Positions 28,301 through 40,232 of a stretch of DNA of 64,000 nt are shown one piece after another (positions within the stretch are counted from its first letter, which is position 1; the number at the start of each line of letters is the position of its first letter). The position numbers and the translations under genes are program-made. Source of the DNA: Aselliscus stoliczkanus (lineage: Eukaryota > Chordata > Mammalia > Chiroptera > Hipposideridae); contig CM066730.1 of the NCBI GenBank assembly GCA_033961575.1, positions 156,887,523 to 156,951,522 of the forward strand, written 5' to 3'. A model generated the notes under the pieces. The model did no database searches. It worked only from the letters and a program-made list of their open reading frames with translations, and was not told where the DNA came from.

Positions 28301-28779
28301 GGCGGGAAGGTGATCTTGGGAGCTCAAGATGGGGGTCAAGTATGGGTTCACTGCCCTCAAAGCAGAGAAATGGAGGGGAGGCCTGCTTAACGGGAAGGAG
28401 GGGGCTTAGCGGAGTCCCCAGCATGATCCTCCAGGAAGGGGCCTGGCGTGCTTCAGGGATTTTGGAGCTAAGTAGGTAGGGCTTCATTCCGAGTAGCTTT
28501 TAAGTAGGAAATGCAAATAATTCAAAGAGTTATGGTCCTCCCCCATCTAAAAGAAAAGTCAGTTACCAATTTATTAGTGCTCTCGTTGCACTCTGCATAT
28601 TCTCATTAATTCCCATTTGCAAACCTGTGAGGTGAGTGTCCCCTCCAATTTACGTATGAGGAAGCCCAGCCTCAAAACACCTGCCCAAAGTCACACAGCT
28701 AGGGCATCGCAGAGCGGTGACAAACCCAGGTCTACCTGCTCGGAAATAGCCCTAAAGTTTTGCTTGGATTTTCCTCGTT

Positions 28780-29071
28780 CTTGGGCCCCTGCGCACGCGG
28801 CCGGACAGAGTCAGGATGGTCGCGTGCCGCCAGCCCTGATCATTACCGAGAGCTTCCAAGAAAGTCAAAACGCACCCCGTAAGTCTCGGGTACTCGGCCC
28901 AATGAGCGTCCGCCCCTGGGCGTCTCCCAACAAACGGCCTGCTGGTTGGCTTCTTTTGCCGTCCGCCGCGTTGCCTTAGCAACCACACTAAGAGGACGCG
29001 GTGATTGGGCCTCTAGGCCTCTGGCTACTGAATCTCAGGACGCTTCGCTAGCTCTGCTCGCCTCCGGCACC
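28780..29071 (+). promoter_or_regulatory. OSCP1: OSCP1 CpG-rich promoter with X-box
   Basis: CpG-rich sequence from about 28780 to 29300 without a TATA box. GTTGCCTTAGCAAC at 28970-28983 matches the RFX X-box consensus at 13 of 14 positions. Inverted CCAAT-type elements are TTGG at 28945 and GATTGG at 29002. The start codon context is GGCACCATGT. Confidence 0.75.
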
Positions 29072-29183
29072 ATGTCGGTGCGGACGCTACCGCTGCTCTT
29101 CTTGAACTTGGGCGGGGAGATGCTTTACATCCTGGACCAGCGGCTGCGGGCCCAGAACATCCCGGGAGACAAGGCCCGCCGAG
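29072..29183 (+). CDS. OSCP1: OSCP1 exon 1
   Basis: Encodes residues 1-37, the family's N-terminal signature. The donor is CGAG|GTGAGA. Confidence 0.95.
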
Positions 29184-30387
29184 GTGAGAGGTGCCCCGCG
29201 CGCACAGCCAGCCCTACGCCCCGCAGCCCGGCCCCCTAACAGGGCTCTCACAGCCAGGCCCGCAGCCCGCAGCCTGCAGCCCGGCCCCCTCACGCTGCCT
29301 CAGCTCCCGCAACCAGGCCCCTTACAATGACCAACATCCCTGCACCCTTACAGCCAGGGACCTTTCTCACAACGCCACAGCCCTATCCAGTCAGAGCCTC
29401 CAGGAATCAAATGGCCCAAAAGGTCTTTTCACAGCAAAGGGATTTAATACCCCCATTGAATATTATTAGGGCACCCTCACTCCCCCACCCCAATTTCCTT
29501 GTCCCCTCAAATTGGAAAGACGATTTCCTCATCTCTCTTGACATCCGGTCCCTCCCAAATGCAGGAGTCCCGCGCTGCCCACCACCTGGAGACATTTCCT
29601 TTGCCAGTCTAAGCATCCTCTTCCCCGCAACAGGTTCTGATTCCCCCATTCCTCTGCGTAGCGTCCTTCTCCATAAACTGGAAGCCACTGTTGCTCATTT
29701 CAAAAGCTCTTGGGGTCTTGGAGCTTTTGTGGGGTCCTGAAATAACAGATAAATAATAAAACATAAGAAAGTTACAATTCTTTCCCTTCACAATTGTTGG
29801 AAGAGAATGCAATTGTGGAAATAATTATTTGAGAGTTTCTAACATGCAAAATCTGTCTCCCATATATACATCTAATCCCCAGAGAAATGACTATCCAGAA
29901 CTCTCTGTCACCCCTTTCCTCTCCCTCTTTTCTTTGCCTCTCAACCAACAACTGCTTTCACCATTTCCTGGAATTAAATATGAAGGAAATATTCTATCTC
30001 ACTGTAGAGGAGGAAAAGTTGATATAATGGTCACTGACTTGGCCACTGATTAAAATATTTATTCTCTCCAACAGTCTCTGTATGTTCAATTGATGTTAAG
30101 CATACATATTTAGATATTCACTATTGTGTCTGTGCAATTGAGTCCAAGTCTATGCATAAAGAGATAAAAAGAACGCCAAATAGCATATCCCCTCCATTCA
30201 CTCTGTAAACTGCTGCCAATGAGCTTTCTAAAATGCAAATCTGAGGGCCCGCCCCGTGGCTCAGTTGGTTAAGAGCTTGCTCAAGAGTGTGAGCTGAGCT
30301 CTGAGCAACAGCAGTTCGATGCCCAGCCAGAGCTGAGCAGCTGTTGAGCTGCCAACAGGAGGCAGGATGGCTCAGCTAATAAATACA

Positions 30388-30434
<47 letters not shown>

Positions 30435-33400
30435 AATGTAAATCTGTCCATACTCCCCACTACTTAAAACCCTTTGTCAGTTCCCCACAGTTGTCTGGAT
30501 GGAGGCCAAGTCCCTGGTAGGCTATATCAGGGCTCTTCCTGATCTGATATCTGTCCACCTGTGCAGTCCCACCTTCCACCACTGCCTGCCTCCTACGTTG
30601 TATCTTAATATCTAACTGCTTGTAGGTCTCCATTTATAGCATATTCATTCCTGTGTCCATCCTCATCCTACCCCAAACCTCCCATTTCCGTGCTTATAAT
30701 TCCCCCTTCATCCTGCATTATTCAGCTTAAGATTCATTTCCTTCAGGATGCCTCCCCAGTTGGGGAAAGGGCCTGGCACATACTCCCCTAGCATTCCATG
30801 CGTGCCTCTCTACCTTATCACTGACCATATTCTCCTGAAATGGTCTGTGTATGTGTTTCCTGCATGTGATTGTTTTACTCATCTTTGTACGCCAGCACGT
30901 AACATAATGCCTAGACCAGAATAAAGCAGTGCTCAGTAAATGTTTGTTGAACTGATGATCTAAATTGGCTGTTTTAGATGATGTTACCATTTCTTCCTCG
31001 AGAGAGTTCTGTTTTCTTTGGCGCCTGTGCCATGTGATTTCATTTGGGCTAATGGCACCAGTGAACTGACAGGTAGCTCTTGAGCTGGTAGTCTGCTTCA
31101 TGGAAGGCAATGTAAATTGGCAATTAAGAGCATGTTCCCTGAAGTCACACAGATATGGATCCCAGTTCCAGCTTTGCCATTTAACCAGTTGTATGATCTT
31201 GGAGTATAACCTCTGTAGGTCTGTTTCTTTTTCCATAAAATGGGAACAATAATACATACCGTACAGAAAAGTTATAAGGGCTGAATGAGATAATGTATGC
31301 ATTTGACATGTTTAGCACAATAAGTAGTGGGTGTTGTCTTGAGGGGGTCTGGGCAAGACCCTGTGAATACTAGTGGACTGGCTTCTTTTGTCTTCCAGAG
31401 CTATAGTCCTGGGAGCTTAAGGACCATAGTTTAAGGGAGTTTCGGCCATCTTTGGTAATTCACATTCACACACTCATCCTTCCACAGTTTGAGTCAGTGT
31501 CAGATGTCATATGAAATGCTAGGTGGAACTTGATCCAGCCCTTCTGTGTGTTCACTGGAGGTAGGCCTTTTTTTGATAGTCTGGTCCAGTAACTCATTCT
31601 AACACTGGGGGACATGTCTTCCTAATGACAACAACAACAAACATTTATTAAGCACTTACCATGTACCAAGGACTTCCCTGAGTACCTTAATCCCCACAAC
31701 TATACTATTAATATTATGTAGGTAATACTACTATCCCCATTTTACAGATGGGGAAACTAAGGCAAATTTGCCCAGGGTTACATCGCTGGTAAGAGGAAGA
31801 GTAAAGAATCTGAACCCAGGCCCTGGGACTCCAGAGCTCATACTCTTAAGCAACAGGTCCTTGACTGCTACACTATATACTTCCTTACCTGGGGGGACTG
31901 TATCAGAATCTTTGGGGGAGGGGAGCTTGAAGGTCAGGAGGAGAGGGAGAAGTTTGAAAAAAATATCTAATATACCCACTGATTTTATAAAAGAAATATC
32001 AGAAAGTGCCATAGTTGGCTGATGGGGACTTGCAGAAGACAGAGTAGGGAGTGTAGGATTCAAACTTGAGAAACACTCATTTGTGCCACCATTTGGAGTT
32101 GGTGTCATGTTGCTCAGGAACAGGAGCCCCTGTGACAAATGCCTGTGCCCAGAGGCCTATAAAACACCAGACGTGGTAAACTAGTCTTCCCGAAGCTTTG
32201 AATGGAAACCATATTTCTTCTAGATGTTTTCATTATCTTACAGAACTAATTGGTCTCCTGGAGGCCATCTTGCTCCCACAAGGCCAGTGGAGATAGCATA
32301 GTTTTTCCTCACAATGCAGCCTCTAGTTTAGCATTCAACAGAAAGGAAGTACTCTCTCTGTGGGGCAACTTGTGAGTGTTGCATATTGAATGTTGTCCCG
32401 CATTTTAAGCAATAGCAAGAATAATAAAAGCTGCCTTTGCCTCACTCCCGCCCTCTTAAAAATACTCATAAATAAGATCTTATTACATTTTGTTTGCAGT
32501 CCTCATTTTGCAGAAGCGTAAACTGAGGCATAGAGCCATTCAGTGATTTTTTTTTTCCCCCCAAGACCTGCAGATTGCAGTGAGCAACTAAATGGTGGTG
32601 AGGTTCTGTTTTTATTTTTCTAGTTCCAATTTAACAGGCGGCTCCGGGCAGCCTTGGGCCTGCCTCCCACTCAAAATATAACTAAAATGAAATTGTCGCA
32701 AACAAGTCATCTGGAGAAATAATAGACAAACGGGACATCATTTACCTTCCCTGGGATCCTGAAGTGCAAAGGGGCCAAGCGCACACAGCCCTGCAGAGAC
32801 CCCTGCTGGAGCTCAGCGTCATTGCCTGCAGGAGTGCCTGGCACCCTTCCCTGGCATGCATTTTGCCAGCTCCATTTTGTCAGCAGCCGGTAGCCACTGT
32901 CCCTTAGAGCAGGGGAGCCCCATGCAGCACCACGATCCCCAAACACACCTTCAGGAGGGTGACAACTCCACCTTTCTAAATTCCCACCAGCCTATCAGGC
33001 AAGACCGCCTGGAAATAAATGCCACTGTAAGATAAAAGCCATGGACATTATGCTAAAGAAGCCAATATCTGCTTTAAGAAGGTCTGACTCTTGCTGCTGC
33101 TTCCCCAGTGTTTTCTCTCCGAACACCTGTAAATTTTCCCAGAGGAGTCTGACCTTGCATTGGGAACCCTTCGCAGCCAGTTAGGACACACCACTGGCTG
33201 TGCTTCCAAACTGGCCTCTTAGGAGCTATTGGTATTGTGCATTGAAGACACGTCTGTTTTGACTATAACTGCAGAAATTACCTTTTAAACAATCTAGTGG
33301 CAAATGTTTCCAAGGGAGACCATTAGTTACAAAATGTATTTTAAATGTGGATGTGTGTAGAACTCTGTTTATCTGAGAGTGGTTTTTCCAGATTGAAATC

Positions 33401-36400
33401 GCCTCCAAAAATAAGGAAAGAAAAAAAAAAGTCACCTTTCATCCTTTATGGGTGGTATCCAGTGTCCTTCAGTAGAGAAAGTGGGACTAGAAGAGAAGCC
33501 AGCTAAGTGCTTGGCGTGTTATCTTTTTCTTCCCCACAACAACCTCTGAGATAGGTAGAGTTATCATCCCCATTTTACAGATGAAGAAATGGAGGTTAAA
33601 CAAGCTGCTTGAAGTTATCTAGCTAGTAAATGGTAGAGCTAGGTCTCAACTCATGAAGGATCTTAATTCTTACAGATTTCTCCAGCCAAGTACATTTTTT
33701 TTCCCCCTTATTTGGTCTCTTGGCATCTTTCTGACTGTCTTTGTCCTCAGGAACTTTCTTTACAGTGGCCACACCATTACTCCCCACTTTTTACCTGCCA
33801 GTCACACATTTCTATAGAAAAAGTAAATCAGAAACAAAGACACGTGTTCCTTTTAATTCACATTTCAAGTTTTCTAATTTGAGCAGTTCCATTGGTACCC
33901 AAGAAGGGAAATCGTACATTAATAATAATAATAATAATAATCAGGTTATACAAAAAGAAATTCCTTTCTCTACCTGTTCTTGGAACTATTCTTCCTCGGG
34001 GAAGTTAGTGTTTTTTAAAAGCCCTGTTTTGAATAATGTATATTCTTATAACATTACAGAGGATGATGACTTCTTGAGCCTTTCAAGACAACCGCCAGGG
34101 TAGCTAGTCCTCCTGAGCTTCCTCCCCTCCTGGGCCACTCGGTACAAGACAGAGCCTCTCTAGGGCTTCTGTAGGACTTCTTTATCTATCATCCTTTTAA
34201 AAGTTTCATGTGGAAAGCAGAGTATTCCTACTAGACATGAATGCAAACATGAAAAATAAAGTTCCATAGACCAGAGAAATTGAAATTGGTATTTTTAAAG
34301 CCTCCTTGAAAATGATGTTCTTGCTTCATGAACTGGTGTTTTCTTTTTGTATGCTTCATGTAGATGAATGGACAGAGGTGGACAGAAAACGAGGTATGCT
34401 ATCTCTGGGCTGCATGTATTCAGTCTGCATCCACAGGTTCACTCAGTCCTTTATCAGTGGGGCTTAACGTGGGACCACTCTAAATATTTCAAAGTAAAAA
34501 AAATAGGCATGACTTTCTCTTTAGCCGGAACATTGGTTATACATTTGAATCTTTTCCTCAATTAAATAACAGCATGTAAGGTGAAAACCAAGCAAATTTG
34601 GCATAAGGACCATACTGCACCTGAGGTACTTTTCTCTCTTCATCAGTTCCAAGCCTTGTCAGGACTACTGGGGCAGTAGCTATACTTCTGGGTAGGTTGT
34701 CCTGTTTGGTAGTCCTCAAAGCAATTCTGTGAGAGTGTCGTAAAACAAAAGAATTGTGCTTCAACGCGATTGACCTTCCAAGAACCATTCTCCTTAGTGC
34801 ACACACAGAAATCTGTGGAGCAGCCAGAAATATGGAAGCATGTGACTGCATGACTGTCAGGATTGTGGGCAGGAGGCATGATAGCATGCATGCAGTATGG
34901 CCCTATCATGCCAAAACTTTTTTTTTAAGAAGTTTTATTGGGGGACAGTGTGTTTTTTCCAGGACCCATTAGCTCCAAGTCAAGTAGTTGTCTTCAATCT
35001 AGTTGTGGAGGATGCAGCTCCTGGGCCCATGTGGGAATCGAACTGGCAACCTTGGTGTTAGAGCCTAACCACCTGAGCTAACCAGCTTCCCCTATCATGC
35101 CAAATCTTCAGTTTTCCCTTCACCTACAACCAGCAGCAAGCCTGAAAAAGTTGCCAGTACCTCAGAATAAAACATTAGCCTTTCTCACCTTTTTAAATGT
35201 CACAAGTACCTTCCATCATTTGTCATTTGGGTGCGGTTTATGCATGTCATCAGTCCCCATGCTCAATATTTTAAATGCTCTCACCACACCAAGTATGCTG
35301 AGGAGATAACATATATAATCTTTAAGAGCACAGACATTAGAGTCAAACAATCCCATTCTAATTTCCACACCACCACTAGCTGTGTGACCTTGGACTTGAA
35401 CCTAAGACTTAGTTTTTTCTCTTCGATAGACTAAGGATAATAATTCCAAGTTGTCTGGGGATTTCGATGAGAGAATGCATGGGAAGTTCTAAGCGCAGCA
35501 CCTGGAACATAGTAAGGATTTGAAATGTGGTAAACATCCAGAAGTAGTAGCTTCTCTCTTTTACCCTTGGTTCCAAATTGCATGTTCCCCAAAACAATTA
35601 AATTTACAACAGAAGTTAGGTAAAAACTCAATTGCCTTCATCTAGAGAATTATTTCATTAGGCCAAACTCAAAGAAAAACCCAATAAAGTGCCTGATACA
35701 CTTGTATTATATTTCACCATCATCTTTTTGCCACTTCTCTTGAGCAGTTTTTGGCCCACCTCTTACTATGTGGCAGAATTTCAGGTGACAAAGTGTAGAT
35801 TTTAAAGGCTTTTCTGTGTACGTCATTGAATCACTGGAATTTATTTGAACTTAAGCATTCAAAAATAATGAGCAGAAATGAACTTCATAACATGACCCCA
35901 GGACTAGGAGCCTCATGTGTTAAGAACTCAGTTAAATAACGCTTCTGATGCACCTGTGAAGAACCACTTTGCTCCCTGAATTTAGTTTCTTCCTGATGAA
36001 ATCTGGCTCCAAGTATATTCCCGGCTCATGAAATTACGCAAAGCTCATGTGATTGCCAAAAACTAACACCAAGACAGACTAACAGGTTTGGTTAAAACTA
36101 TTTCTTTTTATTATTATTATTGGGGAACAGTGTGTTTTTCCAGGACCCATCAGCTCCAAGTCAAATAATTGTTTCAATCTAGTTGTGGAGGGCTCAGCTC
36201 AGTGGCCCATGCAGGGATCGAACCAGCAACCTTGGTGTTATGAGCACTGCACTCTAATCAACTGAGCTAACTGGCCACCCCAAAACTATTTCTTTCTTTA
36301 TAGCATTTAACTTAAATATGACCTGGGCTGCTGCTTCAGGGCAAGAAAAACATTTCCTTCCTCTTTGTGCCCTGGTGTTTATCTCAGTGTATGGTACACA

Positions 36401-39400
36401 GTAGGCCCACCTCAACCAAGTGCCAACAAAGCACGTTGTGAGATGTGGGCATAGCAACTTGTGTCCCCATATTCTTTCCAAAGAATTAAATGAGAGGCAG
36501 GACCCTGGGTCCTGGGGCCCAACCATAGAACTGCCATTTCCTCCTTGGGGGCATTTGTGGTCACTGCTCTGCCCACAGGGACGGGGCCTGCTGTACTCTT
36601 TCCAACGGGTGAACTTTCTGGATGTTCTTGTGCAAAGAGCCTTGGTGATACACAGCTTATTTAATGCTTCCCAGAGGTAAAGAAATGCTTCTTACGTACT
36701 TTGCCAGAGCAGCTAACAACCTCCTTGTGATTTTCCTTCTTTTAGAACTGATTTATTTGGGTCTGAGCTATTTTCCTAGATCCTGATATGGTCTGGAAGA
36801 CTCAAGATTCACATAATCAGAGCTGATGTGATGCTTTATCTTGAACTCTTTCTCTGTGACAATCCTCCCTGTCCTACATAAAGCTGTGGAAAACTCTAAA
36901 TTCTCTCTTTGGAGGCCCTATGTGTGACTTTTCACGTGTCACTGTTTCCTTGCAAATTCTGCATTTTTATATAGCTGCGGTAAGAAAAACATTAGAAAAC
37001 CCAGTTTATTTGCAGGTTGTTGCAATGTTTAGGTTGAACGCAAAAGGCCATGCATGCGGCAAACCCAGAAGAGTTATGTCTCCAAGCAGACCACATTGGG
37101 GACGTGTTAGTGTATATTAAGGGCAAGGTGCAATGGGTTGAAATTGTCAGATGTGAAGAATACCCTGTGTTCGTGATGGATTTGGTTATTTCTCACTAAC
37201 AGGATGGAATCTAGAATAACATCCAAAGGTCAAGAGTGAGTTCAACACTTCTGTAAGGAGTCACAGTTCTTTAGTGTCAAGTCAGGGTGGGGGGACCCTC
37301 TCCCCATCTCTCTCTGTAACCTTTCCATTTAAGATTTAAATACAACCAGCCCTCAGCTCCCCCTGCCCCCCCCCAAAATACTCTTCAAGCTCCTTGAGCC
37401 TTCTTTGAGGCTTCTGGGTATTGCTATCAATTACTTAGGGTACAGAGACTGCCTGAAATCATGGCCTCAGTGCTCTAGGAGATACAGCCACAGCCAATCA
37501 CCTGGCCTGTCCTTTGTGTTGCAAAAGAAAGAGGCATTTGTATCTTTCAATAATAATCACTTAATAAATCACTTTCAATAGTAAAAAAAAAATAATAATA
37601 ATCACTTGTGTTTAATAATTGATTTTGTGCCAGGCCCATTTGAGCACTTTTTTTTTTTTTTCAGCTGAGCCATCCTGCCACCTGTTGGCAGCTCAGCAGC
37701 AGCTCAGTTCGGGCTGGGCATCGAACTGCTGTTGCTCAGAGCTCAGCTCACACTCTTGAGCAAGCTCTTAACCAACTGAGCCACTCAGCCGGCCCTTAAT
37801 AATAGATTTTGTATAATTATTTTAAGTAACCAGTTTTTTTCCAAATTTTAATTACTACGAATATATATTCTCAGCATCTATGTACTCTCATCTGTAGGCC
37901 AGAATATACCCTAGTTTAATTAAAAGTAATCTGTGTTTGACTATACTTGTTCCTGTCTCTTGTACCAGAGGGTTTTCCTAGCCCTCAACTAATAATATTT
38001 GAGTTGCAAAAAATATCTAAATGAATGAGTGAATCAAGAACTAGAATTTTAGACACTTTGGTTTGCACACACATCGGGACCTTTTATTCTCACCAGATGG
38101 AAATTTTCCATTTGAACAATAGTATGCGATGTAGTACTACAGTGTAAGATCAATATTATAGATCAAATGTAGAAATGAAGGCATTCTAAAAATGGTACTA
38201 ATCTGAATTACACATCTTGTAGAAACATTAGAAACGTTTTCATCTCTAACCAGTTTGTAGACTTGTCTTTTTTCATAAAATGTTTTGCCAAAAAAAAAGT
38301 CAATTACCATTATTGGTCCAATTTTTATAAAATTTAATTTTTAGTAAAAATGTTATAAATTTGCCAAGCAAACAAACAACAAAAGAATGATGCTATTTCT
38401 CATTTTTAAGGAACAGATCTAATCTAAAATGCTTATAGGAATGTTTTTTAAAGAAAGAACATTTCCCCTACCATCACGTGAGATAATGTCTGTAAATTGG
38501 TTTGTAACCCCTGAAGCACCCCATGTTTGTATGTTGTCATATTTACATTTGCTCCGAGATGGTCTCATGAGGCACCCTGGACCCTGCTTTCTGTTGGCAC
38601 ATCTGTGTGATTCTTCCCCAGGGAGCAGATCTCACCAAGCATGTCAGCATCCCCACTCTGCCTAGCCCAGGTCCTCTATCCCATTTATACACAGAGGTCA
38701 TTTCCTGAATAAAGCTTTCTCTAGTACCTTGCTCAGCTCTGTGCTCTCCTGTCTCTACAGTTCTGAATGACATCATCTCAACCATGTTCAATCGGAAGTT
38801 TATGGAGGAATTGTTCAAACCCCAAGAGCTCTACTCCAAGAAGGCCCTGAGGACTGTCTATGACCGCCTGGCTCACGCCTCCATCATGAGATTGAACCAG
38901 GCCAGCATGGACAAAGTGAGCAGACAGTTGCGTCTATCCCCTCTTGGTTGCATTTCTTGTATCTTTTGTGGATTATCATATACCATGGTGCCTTGCAAAA
39001 ACAAAAGGCACTTGTAGATACTATTGGGTTGTCAGAAAAGTCATGACACCTTTTTGCAACAAAAAACATAGAAAAAATATGTCATGACTTTCTGACAACC
39101 CAATAGTTACTACTGAGTTTCAGAGCTGGGAAGGATCTCAGAAGTCATCTGCACCAGCCCTTGTATTGTTTATGTCATTCCACCTCCCCAAGGAGAGTGC
39201 TGGTCTTCAAACCCATATGTATGAATACCTTAACCCAGCCCTAAAAACTTGAATTCTGCTCCATTCTTAACAAATCTCAGCTCTGAAAAGCAGGCTTTTT
39301 TTTAAAAAAGCAAATTCAAAACTGCTCAGTCTTTATATTTCCGTTTTCTCATTAGTGAAACTATAGCCATTTAAACCCACATTTCACATGGAGGTTATGT

Positions 39401-40196
39401 TAAAAGTGATGGGTCAGCCCTATGACATTTTTTTTTTTTTTTCAGGGCAGTGTCACTGGTCCTCATCTGTGGGACCCGAACCGGGGCCGCTGGCTTCCCA
39501 AGCCAGTGCCCAACCACCACGCCACTCGGCCGGCCCAAAACTGCTCAGTCTTTACTTCTAACATGAACATGTCTCTCTCTTTGGGAAACAAATTATTAGG
39601 GCTCTCCGATTTTTAAATTAATAATTCCAAATAAATAAACAAACAAAAAAAAAGACAAATCTCCTACTCAGAATTCCAAGTAATTTATATAGATACCCTG
39701 CCCTCAAGAAAGGAGAGCATAACCCCCCACTCCTGATGTGTGGGCTTACTTACACTTAATAACTTCCTTCCAAAGAGGACAGTATGGAAAGGAGAGGGAA
39801 AGCAGTTAACATTACTGTGGAGAAACTGACAAACACTGCCTCAACCAGATGATCAAGGTCAATATCAACGGAGACAGTCATGTTGGTAGTATGTATACTG
39901 TGATATGATGTGATGTGGCTAGCACTTTACCTCTATGATCCTTCTTCCAAAAAACCCACAACCCAAGTCTAATCATGAGAAAAACATCTACTGTAATAAC
40001 ATTTGGAGGTAATGTTATAAAATACCTGACCAGCAGTGACTGGTTAGCTCAGTCGGTTAGAGCGTGGTGCTGATAACACCAAGGTTACTGGTTCGATCCC
40101 CGCATGGACCACTGTGAGCTGCACCCTCCCTAAAAGAGAAAATTATGCCATTGTAACATGAAAGCAATGTGTAACCAATGACCATGGCTGCTCCCC

Positions 40197-40232
<36 letters not shown>

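Larger units (their letters stand above)
29184..34363 (+). other. OSCP1: OSCP1 intron 1
   Basis: A 5.2-kb intron. It holds a SINE at 30245-30432, sense L2 at about 30440-30955, forward MIR at about 31115-31325, and reverse MIRs at about 31630-31860 and 33505-33650. A short (AAT)n lies at 33920-33941. About 32560-33210 looks like unique sequence. Confidence 0.65.
34394..38760 (+). other. OSCP1: OSCP1 intron 2
   Basis: A 4.4-kb AT-rich intron. SINEs lie at 34918-35089, 36108-36281 and about 37647-37796, with a forward MIR at about 35315-35525. The remaining stretches (36300-37600, 37800-38700) have no feature I can name. Confidence 0.6.

Noticed and set aside
30727..31302. 191-residue open frame on the minus strand
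   Set aside because: Covers antisense L2 and MIR sequence in OSCP1 intron 1; composition and content follow the repeats.
40034..40110. Functional tRNA gene
   Set aside because: A- and B-box-like sequences are present, but it continues into a SINE body with a long A tail and flanking repeat, so it is a tRNA-derived SINE.
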